A DNA stretch of 64,000 nucleotides, taken from Rhizophagus clarus. Lineage: Eukaryota > Glomeromycota > Glomeromycetes > Glomerales > Glomeraceae. This document shows, in pieces, positions 36,261 to 46,960 of this stretch. A program made the position numbers and the translations under genes. Numbering within the stretch: position 1 is the first letter of the stretch; each line of letters opens with the position of its first letter. The stretch covers positions 868,001-932,000 of the forward strand of contig BLAL01000356.1 of NCBI GenBank assembly GCA_015698045.1, given 5' to 3'. Under the pieces are notes generated by a model. That model was not told the DNA's origin. It did no database searches and saw only the letters and a list, made by a program, of their open reading frames with translations.

Positions 36261-38147
36261 TATTATTATTATAGTAATTGCATATAATTTAAGATTTATT
36301 TGTTTATAATTTAATTATTTACTAATTAAAAAAGAAATATTTAGACTTAATGCAATTCAGTCCAAAATTAAAAATTTAATCTTAATTAGTAATGATCTAC
36401 AATTAGATATATATATATAGTAATTAAATAATATATATTAATTAAGCATTATATTATGTATTATTATGTAAATCTATTCTTTTTTCTTTTCCTTTTTTTT
36501 TATTTTTTTATGTTTTTTTTCTTCTTTATTTATTCTCTTTCCTTTTCTCTTTCTTTTTTAATAGTTTTTTAGATTTTTTGAATATAGAAACTTAGTAATA
36601 TTTTTTTTTTAAATTTTTTATTTCTTTAATTATTAACTTATTTTTTTTTTATTTTTTTATAGATAATTATTGATATAAAAATTTAGCAAAGGAGTATAAA
36701 ACTTTATAAAACTTCTCTTTTCTCTTTCACTTTTTTTTAATCTTTTATTACTCTTATTTTTTTTTTTTTATTTTTCTCTTTACTTTTTTTTAGAGAAGTT
36801 ATATATATTGTATCATATAATATTTATTTTGTTATAAACTCTTACTCTTTCTTTTCTTTTATTAAATTTAATAACCCAATTAAATTATAATATTTATAAA
36901 TTATATAATTAATAATATAAGTATAATATAAAATTTTAATTATTCCCTCTCTTTCTTTAATAATTATGTAATATATATAAGTTTTTTAATATCTTTTTTT
37001 TTTCTTTTTCATTCTTTTTTTTATCCTTATTCTTTTAAATAATTATTTGCTTTTTATTAAAAACTCTTTCTACCAATCTTTTTGTTACATTTTGATCAAA
37101 AAGAATTTTACATTAAAGATACTTAAAATACTTGTTAGATGTAATATTTTATTACTTTTCTTATAGTCAAAAAGGAAGAATAATGGAAGGAGTTAAAAAT
37201 ATAAACTTCGTTCATGCTAGAGGTACTTCTATAATCTTTATAGACAACTTGTAATAATAAACTATGGTTGGACTTAAAGCTTTAGTTCATGTTTAGGTTC
37301 AAAATGTTACAACTACTACTGCTACTTCTAATCAGCAAAATGTTGAGATGAATAAGATACAACCATACTAAATGGTAATAGGAAAGTCTTAAAAAATTAC
37401 TTTTTTTTTTCTCTTAACCTAGTTTCAGGTCAGAATAATATAGAAAAAAATCACGTGTTCTGTCATATAATTAGACTGATATACATATTTTCAACTATTA
37501 CAATAGGACCCTGAATAATATATATATAGGTCACATTAAGATCTAAATTTTTTACTATGATCAATAAGCAAATTATTTTAAACTCTGCTAAGCAAAATTT
37601 TATTATAATATCAAAAATTTTATATTGCTAAGCAACTCATTTTATGACATATATAAAAACTTTTATAAATAACTTATAAATTTATATTTATAGTACAATT
37701 TATTATAAAAATTAAAATACAAATAAATTTTAATGTGATAAATAACTTAATTTAAATACCCAAAATATTAAAAATTTAAAAATTAATACTGTTATAGGGA
37801 TACTAACCTTTCAATAAATATTATACCTAGAGTTATAAAAAATAAAGTACAATTATTTTCAACCATTCTGAACAATTTTACTTAAGCGGAAAAAGGCAAT
37901 TTCATTTGACCAAAGTGGTGAAATCACGTTCTGAAGTTGCAAAATGGATTTTTGCAAAAAAATTGATAATACAAAAATAGTTAATACTTCATGAATATTA
38001 TGCCAATCATCATAAAAATTAATATGCAAGTAGGATTCAATCCCATTAAACAACTTTACTTAAGCAGAAAAAAGTGATTTCATTTGACCAAAGTGATGTA
38101 ATTACGTCCTGAAGTTAAAAAAGAAAAAAAAAATTTTGGAATTAGTA
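36261..38147. other. AT-rich gap with polypyrimidine tract and repeat pieces
   Basis: From about 36478 to 37060 the plus strand is C/T-rich with TCTTTTTTC words. A short exon-like piece near 37175 reads SQKGRIMEGVKNINFVHARG after a TTCTTATAG acceptor and soon stops; it may be a worn ORF1-like fragment. From about 37840 to 38120 a unit containing TTTCATTTGACCAAAGTG is present twice, with a further match at 40718, showing that the pogo-like element at 40048 split an older repeat. Confidence 0.45.
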
Positions 38148-39969
38148 TGGTGGCTCTCATTTATAAACTACCATAATATTATGTGACTTCAAACTTTTAT
38201 AAATCATGAACTAAGTGACATAAAAAAACTAAACTGATAAAATGATAGAGCAACACAAACTACACATTTTTATCAGTTTGTTTTATAAGATTTAATAATA
38301 ATATTAAGTTCTATTATGAATCAAAAATAAGTAATTTTAGTAAGTAACCATAATAAAAATGAAAAATTTCAGACTTTTTTTCATGGATTTTTTATGGAAT
38401 TCATAAAAATTCTATGGAATATCAATCACTGTGCATGTAACCCCCTAATTTGCTTTATTATAGTTAACATAATAAAATTTTTGGCACAGCATCCTCTTCC
38501 AACATATAACACATATGTAAAGTTTAAAATCAACCAAAATTTATTTAATTGGGTAAATTAACGATTTTTGAATTTATAATTCTGGCCGAAATTTCTTTAA
38601 TTCTGGCCAAAATTGTAATTTTGGCCTAAATTTGGTTAAAATTGTAATTTTGGCCTAAATTTGGTTAAAATTGAAAATTTCAAGCCAAATATAACACTTC
38701 ATTTATACAAAATAACTCTCAAACTAAATATGGGAAATAAAACTTCTAAATGGCCCCTAAGTATTTATTAAAAAATTTCTTCAAATACATTTTGTTTTTC
38801 AAGTTAGATCTTAGTTAGAAGTTGATGTATTTTTTTCATTAAAAATAAAAAATTAATGCAAAAAACTTGTTATTTGTCAACCATAATGAGTATTATAAAA
38901 ATTTAAATTAAAATAGAAAATATTTTATATCATTATATAATAGGTAAAAAGTTAAAATACATAAATCTAAATAATTTTTTAATACAATAAATATAATTTA
39001 AATTCATCAAACAAAATTTTTTTGCTTTTTATTTTATTTATATAATTAAATTGTAAAATTTCTTTATTATTTTAGTTGTTTTAACTGTAAAATAAACTAC
39101 CCATTAATTTCAAGAACAATTAAATATTAAAAAATATCTTTTTTACAATAAAAATCTAATATTTAAATATGATTGGACAGAAATAAATTGGTTAAAAACA
39201 ATGAAAATTTTGTATTATTTTTTAGTTAAAAATAAATATATTACCCAAAAATGAGCTTAATAACGTTATTTTCCTCTTGTTTACTAATGATAAATAAAAA
39301 TTTGTCATTATTTCATATTAATAAACAGAAAAATATTAATAGATTCAATAATAACTAAAAATCTAGTTGGATAACCAGCACTATTACCTTAATAAAAGTT
39401 GTTTCTTTTGTAAATTTATGGCTAAAAATGAGATATTTATTATTAGTTAAAAATTTCTTTTTAAAATGTTATGACATAAAAAATCTTTTTTTTTTCAAAA
39501 AAACAGTTTTTTCGTATTTATACAAAAACTAATTGAAAAACTGCCCTTATAACCTTAGAAAATCTTTTTTTTCGTGCAAATTTGCATATATTTTTGCTAT
39601 TAACATTATGTGTTTGTCCATACTTTTATAAAGATCTCAAAAAAAAATAATTGTAAAAATGGAAAATTAGTTTTAAAAACTGATAAAGCACATGACAATC
39701 TATGATATTACTTAATTTGTATAGGAGTTGCATATTAAAATTGATGGTTAATTATAAAATGAAGTAACTCGATTATAGTTATACAAATTTCTTTTAATAT
39801 GAAAATGATCTACATGTTACATGCGCGGTGATTGATATAGCAAAAAAAATTTTGCTGCTTACATGGCAAAATTTATATTTAAATAAAGTATTGTAAAAAT
39901 AAATTACACAATATAAATAAACACTTTTTTAAAATTTTGGACTGTATAGTTTATAGATAACAGCCACCA
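38148..39969. mobile_element. TGGTGGCT-ended element, copy 1, carrying a nested insertion
   Basis: Inverted ends TGGTGGCTCTCATTTATAAA and TGGTGGCTGTTATCTATAAA are flanked by TA (38146-38147, 39970-39971). Without the inserted 38422-39835 element it would be about 406 bp, matching the 395-bp uninterrupted copy at 52314-52708 in reverse orientation. It is a Tc1/mariner-type non-autonomous element. Confidence 0.82.
38422..39835. mobile_element. 1.4-kb non-autonomous element with CAATCAC ends
   Basis: The ends, ignoring one optional outer T/A pair, are CAATCACTGTGCATGTAACC and, complemented, CAATCACCGCGCATGTAAC. ATAT stands on both sides. The uninterrupted copy of the host element has a single ATAT at this point (near 52428-52433), so the empty site is visible. 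It could also be read as TA with a one-base-longer end. The terminal pattern CAATCA...CATGT matches the 4.5-kb transposon at 8636. No coding capacity; a TAATTTTGGCCTAAATTTGG repeat lies near 38600-38690. Confidence 0.75.
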
Positions 39970-40047
39970 TACTGTTTGAAAAATATAAATTTCTTCATAA
40001 ATATTATACCTAACCTTAAGAAAATTAAGATTTGAGTATTTTTGATA

Positions 40048-40699
40048 CAGTCAACTCCCTTTATAGTCACCTCTGTTATAGTCACATTACCCTATATAGT
40101 CACCTTAGTTGAGTGTCCCAAATTTTCATATATAAAAACTATCGTTTATAGTCACAAACTACCTATAGTCACTATCACATCTTTTTTTAAAAATTTTATA
40201 TATATGTGATTATAAAAAGATATTTATCAAAATATAATTATTCTATGATCTAATGATCAGATTTCAATGATCTTTAGCTCATTAGGTTCATCTCATTGAA
40301 GGGAATCAGATGGTAGTAATTTTATAATGATTGGATTAATATTGACCGAGAAATTCGATTTTAAAGACCAAATCGGCATTTTATACATGTAAAATTCGCG
40401 TAACATTAAATATTTTGACTGTATTTTAATTACTATGGGTTCTAGTAATCAGATTTTAATGATCTTAGGCTCATTAGAATCGTCTCATCGAGAGGAAGCT
40501 AATGGTTATAAATCCATAATAATTGGAATAATATTAACAAAATTACTATGATGTGAATATTTAACCAAAATTATTATAATTTATAATTCTAGCCAAAATT
40601 ACTGATTTAATTACAAGATTTTATTGCTTATAGTCACATCTCATTATAGTCACTAAATATAGACTGTCCCAAATGTGTGACTATAAAGAGAGTTGACTG
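40048..40699. mobile_element. pogo/Tigger-like non-autonomous element, copy 1 (652 bp)
   Basis: Inverted ends CAGTCAACTCCCTTTATAGT with TA outside (40046-40047, 40700-40701) match the CAGTC-ACTC termini of pogo-type Tc1/mariner elements. TATAGTCAC words recur subterminally. No transposase. Confidence 0.88.
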
Positions 40700-40946
40700 T
40701 ATTGCTAAACAGCTTTACTTAAATATAAAAAGTGATTTCATTCAACTAAAATTTATTTTACATATAGTTAAATTTAGTAAACAAAAAACAAGAATAAGAG
40801 AATATTATTATAAAAAATGTATTTTTTTATAAATATAATATTTAATTTTATGAAAACTAAAGTGTATAAATATTGAAAAAAGAAAATATCTTTTTAAAAA
40901 AATTTTTAAAAGTATGAGTGAAATTAAAATTTTTTCTTATATAATA

Positions 40947-41103
40947 TAGGGTCATTGCAATAGAAAGGTACAAAACTCAAAAAAAATTTTAAATTTACTT
41001 TATATGCTAATTATGTTTTTTATACTAAAATAAGTGTAAATTTAATATTAATTAAATTTTTATTGTTTTTTGAGTTTTGTATCTTTCTAATGTAAAGATT
41101 CCA
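40947..41103 (+). mobile_element. MITE family 1, copy 4
   Basis: 157 bp flanked by TA, same orientation as copies 1 and 2. Its right terminus has more changes (GATTCCA) than the others. Confidence 0.88.
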
Positions 41104-41284
41104 TATATATGTAGTATAAAAATCACTTCTTGCTATGCAAAATCTATATATAACTTTAACAATTTTAACTCCTTATTATGCATCTATAATTATGACTTTT
41201 TTTATTTTTTGCTTTCTAATAAGTAAAATTCTATATGACTTAAAAAAAAATTTTATATGATAAATAAGCAAAATTTTTTGTTAC

Positions 41285-41407
41285 CTATATATATATTGTT
41301 TGGGGTTCTACTACAATCAAAGGCGTAAAAATAATCAAAGTTGTATGTGAAACTAAAGATGCAGCTAATAAAGTTATAGTAAAATCTATTATGACTAACA
41401 ATATAAC
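41285..41407 (+). pseudogene. ORF1-like retroelement relic, left part, cut by the CACTG element
   Basis: An open frame, GSTTIKGVKIIKVVCETKDA and on to SIMTNNI, runs to the element border. Past the element, after discounting the AAC duplication, the same phase continues TKFSKMEFFIQNQPDL. This is the same relic as 46153-46960. Confidence 0.4.
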
Positions 41408-41429
41408 CACTGGTCAAAATCAATTCTAT

Positions 41430-41640
41430 CGGGTACATATCGGGGACTTATATATCGGCGGCTAATCAGATAAATATCGGGTATTTTTACATATCGGGTA
41501 CCCGATTTATTACACTTCAAAATATGCCTAATTACCAAGACCCCGATATCTAAACTATTGGTCACCGATATGTTATTTAATATATATCGGGCACAGTTCT
41601 ATCTTACACATATCGGGTACCCGATATGTGATACAAATTT
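41430..41640. repeat. Left subterminal palindromic repeats of copy A
   Basis: Repeated ATCGGGTACCCGAT, ATATCGGG and CCGATATGT words in both senses, mirrored by 45780-46140 at the other end. Such clusters are typical transposase-binding regions in CACTA elements. Confidence 0.75.
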
Positions 41641-41934
41641 TAATACGTTACATTTCATATTATATAACGTATTAAGAAATTTTTTAGAGTTTACTTTCTT
41701 TATAGATTTTTCTTTTTAGAAATTTTTAATTTGTTTAATGTAGTTAAAAAATTTTTATTGTCTTATTTATTGAATGCATTATCAAGTTTATAAATTTTTT
41801 GTAAAGTGTTTAAAAGTATAATTATTATTGTTAATATTTTTATTTTATTACGTATTTTATTACAATAAATTAATAAAAAAGTTACAGTCATTTATAATAC
41901 AATTTTAAGAAAAGTTTGCTCAAACTTTTCTTAA

Positions 41935-42530
41935 TCGTGATCACGTTAGGATCAAGAGGAACAAGGGAAACTGCAACCTAAAATAAATAAAAGAAACGTT
42001 AAACTGTTTCTTTAATATTCAAAAAATATCCCTCCCTCTCTCCTTACATTTCAAGTCCGGAGTCCAGCAATCTGAAAAAAATAAAGAAAGAAATGTTAGT
42101 AACGTTTCTTTAACATTAAAAAAAAATCACCACCCTTTCCAACTTACATTCCCAAGTCCGGTTCGTCCAAGAAGGCCGGCAACCTAAAAAAAATAAAGAA
42201 AGAAACATTAGTAACGTTTCTTTAATATTAAAAAAAAATCCCCCGCCCTTTCTAACTTACATTCCCAAGTCTGGTTCGTCCAAGAAGGCCGGCAACCTAA
42301 AAAAAATAAAGAAAGAAACGTTAGTAACGTTTCTTTAATATTAAAAAAAAATCACCACCCTTTCCAACTTACATTTCCCAAGTCCGGTTCGTCCAAGAAG
42401 GCTGGAAACCTAAAAAAAATAAAGAAAGAAACGTTAGTAACGTTTCTTTAATATTAAAAAAAAATTCCCCCCACCCCTTCCAACTTACATTCCAAGTCCG
42501 GGAGTCCAGCAACCTAAAAAAAAAATAAAA
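41935..42530 (-). repeat. Tandem mini-exon/intron array with complete splice signals (copy A)
   Basis: On the minus strand the exon-like units are 42489-42513 (25 nt), 42373-42409 (37), 42261-42296 (36), 42148-42183 (36) and 42048-42071 (24). A further acceptor lies at about 41975. The 36-nt unit is GTTGCCGGCCTTCTTGG... ending GGGAAT. Each intron (about 76-77 nt between the longer units) starts GTAAGTTGGAAAG and has a perfect or near-perfect TACTAAC inside the palindrome GAAACGTTACTAACGTTTC. It ends CTTTATTTTTTTTAG. Unit period is about 113 bp. In frame, the 36-nt unit would read VAGLLGRTGLGN. No start codon was found, so its coding status is open. Confidence 0.72.
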
Positions 42531-43228
42531 AAAAAATTATGGTTTAGAAAACTGTAAAAATAGATTGATCATGATAATCAATGATCGTCAAATTAAATTA
42601 AAATGCCGAAACTATTGCATGTAAACGCCAAAAGGTTTCGGCAGTTTAGCAAAAATGAGTTTGATCACGTATTTTGAAAATGTGAAAGATTATTTCAAGA
42701 TTTTATATTGTAAATTGATAGATTAGTTCTCTCAATTTGATCTATGGAAAGATTTTAGTAACATTTTGGAAGAATCAGCGGTATTAGATCTGTCACGCCT
42801 AAATGTACCTTTTTTAAAAATTTATTGGGGACATTTCATCATTACAATATATTATATAATATATGACGACAGATTGTTTATTAAATTAATACTTTAATAA
42901 AAAAAAAAAATGAATGTTTATTGAATAAAAGCAATTTATTATAATAAGCTTTAATTACTTATAATTGAGGTCGAATTTTTTAATTTCAGTTGAATATAGG
43001 CCGATATTAAATCAAATTATAAAATAGTAAAAATATTAAAATAATAATTAGATGACTATATAATATATATATATATTTAATAAAAAATAATAATAATAAA
43101 AGATAATAAAAAATAAAAAATAATAATAATAAAAATAATAAAAATATAAAAATATAAATAAAAAATAAAAATAAAAATAAAATATAAAAAATACAAAATA
43201 AAAAAAAATAAAAATAAAAAAATATAAT

Positions 43229-43824
43229 TTACAGATTCCGAGGCCGCCGATGCGCAGTGTTTCTACGCCGCCTACGACTGTGGTGGTTCCCTAAGAAATA
43301 TATATAAATTTAGAACTTAAATAACTTAAAAAAATTCTTAATAATTACCAGGTCTGTCCCAAAACCTTGTGCGGAACTGCCTATAATATCTTTCTCCTTC
43401 CCGGGACCACCTTCCATTTCGCGTACCATTCCTCCATTCACAGAAATTCTAAAAATGTTAATACTATTAATTTTTTATTTTTTTTTATTTTTTTTTTATG
43501 ATTTATTATTATTTTACTAACATTAAAATTCCTGACCAAGTTTCTCCACTTTCTTTCTACCTGTTGGCCAGTGAACCTCACGCGGAACCATCTCCGAATT
43601 CTTCGAGCTAGGCTCTCCCAGAATTCGGAGCGGTCCCTCCCGGGTATGTCATGGTAGTAGTTGTTCCTTCTCCTTTACATTATTAATTTAATTTTTAGAT
43701 CAGGAAACGCAAGAGAAAAAAAAACTAGAATATGATCAAAGTTATTTATTAGTTTTCATTTAATTTTTTACCTCCTATATCTTATTAAATATTCAGTTAT
43801 TGCATCAGTCCAATTTGCGGGCAT
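43229..43824 (-). CDS. Small trihelix/Myb-like DNA-binding protein, intact, inside copy A
   Basis: Four exons, right to left: 43824-43772, 43672-43522, 43448-43349 and 43290-43229. Introns are GTAAAA...AAAG, GTTAGT...TTTTTAG and GTAATT...TTCTTAG, and all phases agree. The product is 121 residues, starting MPANWTDAITEYLIRY. The core FWESLARRIRRWFRVRFTGQ, then VERKWRNLVRNFNNF and ERYYRQFRTRFWDRP, fits a trihelix/MADF-like fold: Trp near the start, FTGQQVxxKWRNL in the third helix. The tail is Arg-rich (NHHSRRRRRNTAHRRPRNL). It probably binds DNA, perhaps the palindromic ends of its own element, as TnpA-like helper proteins do; that is inference. Broken relatives are at 57229 and 58973. Confidence 0.72.
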
Positions 43825-44329
43825 TTTAAGAAAAAGAATATATAATAATAAAAATAACGGCAACAAATTTTAAGAAAAAGAATATATAATAGAAATAACG
43901 ACAACAAATTTATTGTAAGAAAAAAAAAAAAGATGAAACCTCTTTTTAAAAACAATTTTTTATCACCTTGTATTATTATATTAATTACCCTTCAAGAACA
44001 TTTACGTAAATTGTTCTAATTTCTCAAATATGTCATGATTGTTATGATCTGTCTTCTTTATATTAATTATAATACAGATACGGATCTACAATACAATCAA
44101 TCACAATGAACAAGTTAAACTCGACCTAAAGTCAATTGTTATGATCGTGATTCCAAAATATCAAGATAAAGGTCTTCTTTTTAATTATATATCAAATCTA
44201 AAAAAGGTAAAATCTAATAATACAGATACGTAAATAAATAGTGTTTTTTATTTTGGTTTATAATAAGCTTTTGCCAATTATAGACTACAAATAAAACAAT
44301 TACGGATCTACAATACATTACACAAAGAT

Positions 44330-44560
44330 CTTGAGCGAACGAGTTAAACTCGAGTTGAACTCGAGTTCAACTCGAGTTCAAAGCGAACAATTTAAATTCA
44401 AAATAAAATATCCAAGATTAACAAAAAAGTTGGTAACGTTATAATGAAATCGGTAGTAAAACTTAATTTAATCATCTTTAATTAGGTATAAAAATTCTGA
44501 TAAATTTAATAAAATCAGTGATTTTTTAATAATTTTATCAACTCAAGTTGAGCACGAATA
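44330..44560. repeat. CTCGAG palindrome cluster within copy A
   Basis: AACTCGAGTT-type palindromes occur four times between 44345 and 44382, and CAACTCAAGTTGAGC at 44528 forms a loose inverse. Possibly a small nested element with worn ends. Confidence 0.35.
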
Positions 44561-44647
44561 GTGAATAATCAAGTTTGTGCTTCTTCGCTAATATTGACTT
44601 GTGCATTCGATAGGTGACCGATTTTGTGGCTGATGTGGCTGAATATA

Positions 44648-45063
44648 ATATTACCCAAATAACCAATAAAAATTGATAATTTTGTTGATCATGTGATTGC
44701 ACGATCATGATTTAATTATTTATTTATCGTATTTTTTTTTTTTTTTTTTTCAAAAACTTTTTCTCTCTCTCTCAAATTTTTACTTTATTGTTTTGTCTAA
44801 AAAATAAAGATAAAGGTATATTTTTTGTTGAAATTTCTTTTCCCATTATTATGTTATTTATAATATTACCCAAATAACCAATAAAAATTGATAATTTTGT
44901 TGATCATGTGATTGCACGATCACGATTTAATTATTTATTTATCGTTTTTTTTTTTTTTTCAAAACTTTTTTCTCTCTCTCTCAAATTTTTACTTTATTGT
45001 TTTTGTCTAAAAATAAAGATAAAGGTATATTTTTTGTTGAAATTTCTTTTCCCATTATTATGT
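44648..45063. repeat. Direct duplication, period about 212 bp
   Basis: The block from TAATATTACCCAAATAACCA at 44648 is repeated nearly identically at 44860, including GATCATGTGATTGCACGATC, a T-run, a CTCTCTCTC run and TTTTGTTGAAATTTCTTTTC. Part of it occurs a third time near 45140-45210. From 45260 to 45510 follows a stretch with many ACTAAC words. Confidence 0.8.
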
Positions 45064-45779
45064 TATTCTTAACACTCTTATTAATATATTTTTCCAATGT
45101 ATTTCTTCTCACTAACGTCCTAAACAATGTTCTACTATCGAGTTTTTTACTTTATTGGTTTTTCTAAAAAATAAATACAAAGGTACATTTTTTGTTGAAA
45201 TTTCTTTTTCCATCCTGTTAACACTCTTACTAATATTTTTTTCTAATGTGTTTCCTCCTACTAACGTTCCTACTAACAATGTTCTACTGTTAAACATTTT
45301 TTATTTCTTACTTTTACTAACACTTCTACTAACATTAACACTAACATTAATACTTATACTTTATATTTTTTTTTATTGACGTTCCTTTTCTACTTCTACT
45401 AACTTTCATACTAACATTAATACTAACACTTTCTAATGTAAAAATTTTTTTATTAACGTTCCTTTTCTTTTGCTAACACTTCTACTAATATTCATACTAA
45501 CACTTTTATTACTAACATTTTACTTTCTTTCAAATTAAATAGATATAATGAAATGAAAACAAGCAAACAAGTGAACATTAATTGTAAATTTGTGTAAAGA
45601 GTAGTGAATTTTTTTTATAATATTTTTTGTATAATATTTTTTTTTATTATCGATTGAAAATATAAATAAAACTTTCAGTAATTACAATTAAATGAATTAA
45701 ATTACTTTTAAATTACAATTGTATTTAAATTATAAATCTACTACTATTAATGCCCCATAAATGCTATACTTTTCGGCTA

Positions 45780-46140
45780 TCCGATATGTGTGAAAATTAT
45801 GAAATTATGCTTATATTTCAAATACAAATAGGATACATATCGGGTGTATATAGGATACTTATTAGCACTATCCGATAAGTGTATAATATCTGTCCGATAT
45901 TTTTTTAAAATATATCGGGTACCCAATAAATCTATGATATGTAACCGATATTTAACTACCCAATATGTATGAGAAATGTACCCGATATGTACGTTATATG
46001 TCACCGATTTTCTGCATCCGACGGGTACATATCGGGTACCCGATATGTGTAGTATTATTAAATAGCATACACATATTTCACACATATCGGGTACATATTG
46101 GGTACCCGATATGTACCCGATATGTACCCGATAGCATCGA
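45780..46140. repeat. Right subterminal palindromic repeats of copy A
   Basis: At least six ATCGGGTACCC or CCCGATATGT words in both senses. The open frames on both strands here are products of this repeat. Confidence 0.75.
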
Positions 46141-46152
46141 TTTTGACCAGTG

Positions 46153-46960
46153 AACTAAATTTAGTAAAATGGAGTTTTTTATACAAAATCAGCCTGATTT
46201 ATAATCAAAATTTGAGATTAAGATATGGGATGTTCTCCTAAATATTGAAAAAGATCTATTTGAACAACATTTATGATTATTGAGTCAGGTAATAAAGATT
46301 AAATTCACAATCAAAAATTTATATTATAAAATTGCAGTTACCTTCACCAATAAAGATTTAGAAATAGCCCTCAAATAAGAATGGTCTATAAAATTTTTGA
46401 GTAAGACATTCGGAATTTTTCCTAGTATATTTACAAAAGAAGAATATAATCACTGCTTTAAGTATGTATTAAAACTTACAAATTTACTTAAAGGTACAAA
46501 TAGCGGTGATTTTTTGGAAATAGTTAAGTGTACAAAGGTTAAGGTTACAAATTTACTTAAAGGTACAAATAGAAGTGATTTTTTGGAAATAGTTAAGTGT
46601 ATAAAAGTTAAGGTAGTATTTGTTCCCAAAAACTGTTTTTCTCAGAATTATGAAAAAGAGCATTTCATTTGATTCTATTTTAATAGTATTGAAGATATGA
46701 ATACCGCAAAGGAGAATCATTTTGCTTTCAATAACAAAGGACTATATTTTATTGACAAAAATGCACTTACTTATCATGTATATGGCACTACCAATTATAA
46801 AGTCAGAAATTGTTCAGAAAATAGCCAGCTCAAATGCCATTATGGTTAACAGACAGCATGATATCAAGATATATGCAAAAGATATAAAATTGAGGCCTCA
46901 AAACCTAATCAGGCTTCAAGCCAATTTTTTTTCCTGTAAAGGATGATTTTATTTCCAGCA
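46153..46960 (+). pseudogene. ORF1-like RRM/zinc-knuckle retroelement relic (LINE-type), right part
   Basis: The frame reads IAVTFTNKDLEIALK, a stop, EWSIKFLSKTFGIFPSIFTK, YVLKLTNLLKGTNSGDFLEI, a TGA at 46671, then FYFNSIEDMNTAKENHFAFN and YHVYGTTNYKVRNC. This follows the order RNA-binding fold then CCHC knuckle seen in ORF1 proteins of fungal LINEs; two knuckle Cys appear to be Tyr. A 69-bp block (TNLLKGTN...IVKC-KVKV) is duplicated in tandem. It is an old, dead copy interrupted by element A. The LINE assignment rests on the similarity of domain order to 59495-61624. Confidence 0.5.

Larger units (their letters stand above)
41408..46152 (-). mobile_element. Complete CACTG-ended element (EnSpm/CACTA-like), copy A, 4745 bp
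   Basis: Inverted ends CACTGGTCAAAATC (left) and GATTTTGACCAGTG (right); the 3-bp duplication AAC stands on both sides (41405-41407, 46153-46155), as in CACTA elements. Subterminal zones at both ends are crowded with the palindrome ATCGGGTACCCGAT and half-copies (CGATATGT). The interior, on the minus strand, has an intact trihelix-like gene (43229-43824) and downstream of it a mini-exon array (41935-42530). It has no transposase and is probably mobilised in trans. A truncated second copy is at 54027-57826. Confidence 0.82.

Noticed and set aside
41935-42530. Ordinary satellite DNA
   Set aside because: Not accepted as the sole explanation, because splice donor, branch site and acceptor recur in the right order and distance in every unit and in unrelated arrays.
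45777-46153. Two open frames on opposite strands
   Set aside because: Both translate the palindromic subterminal repeat of the CACTG element.
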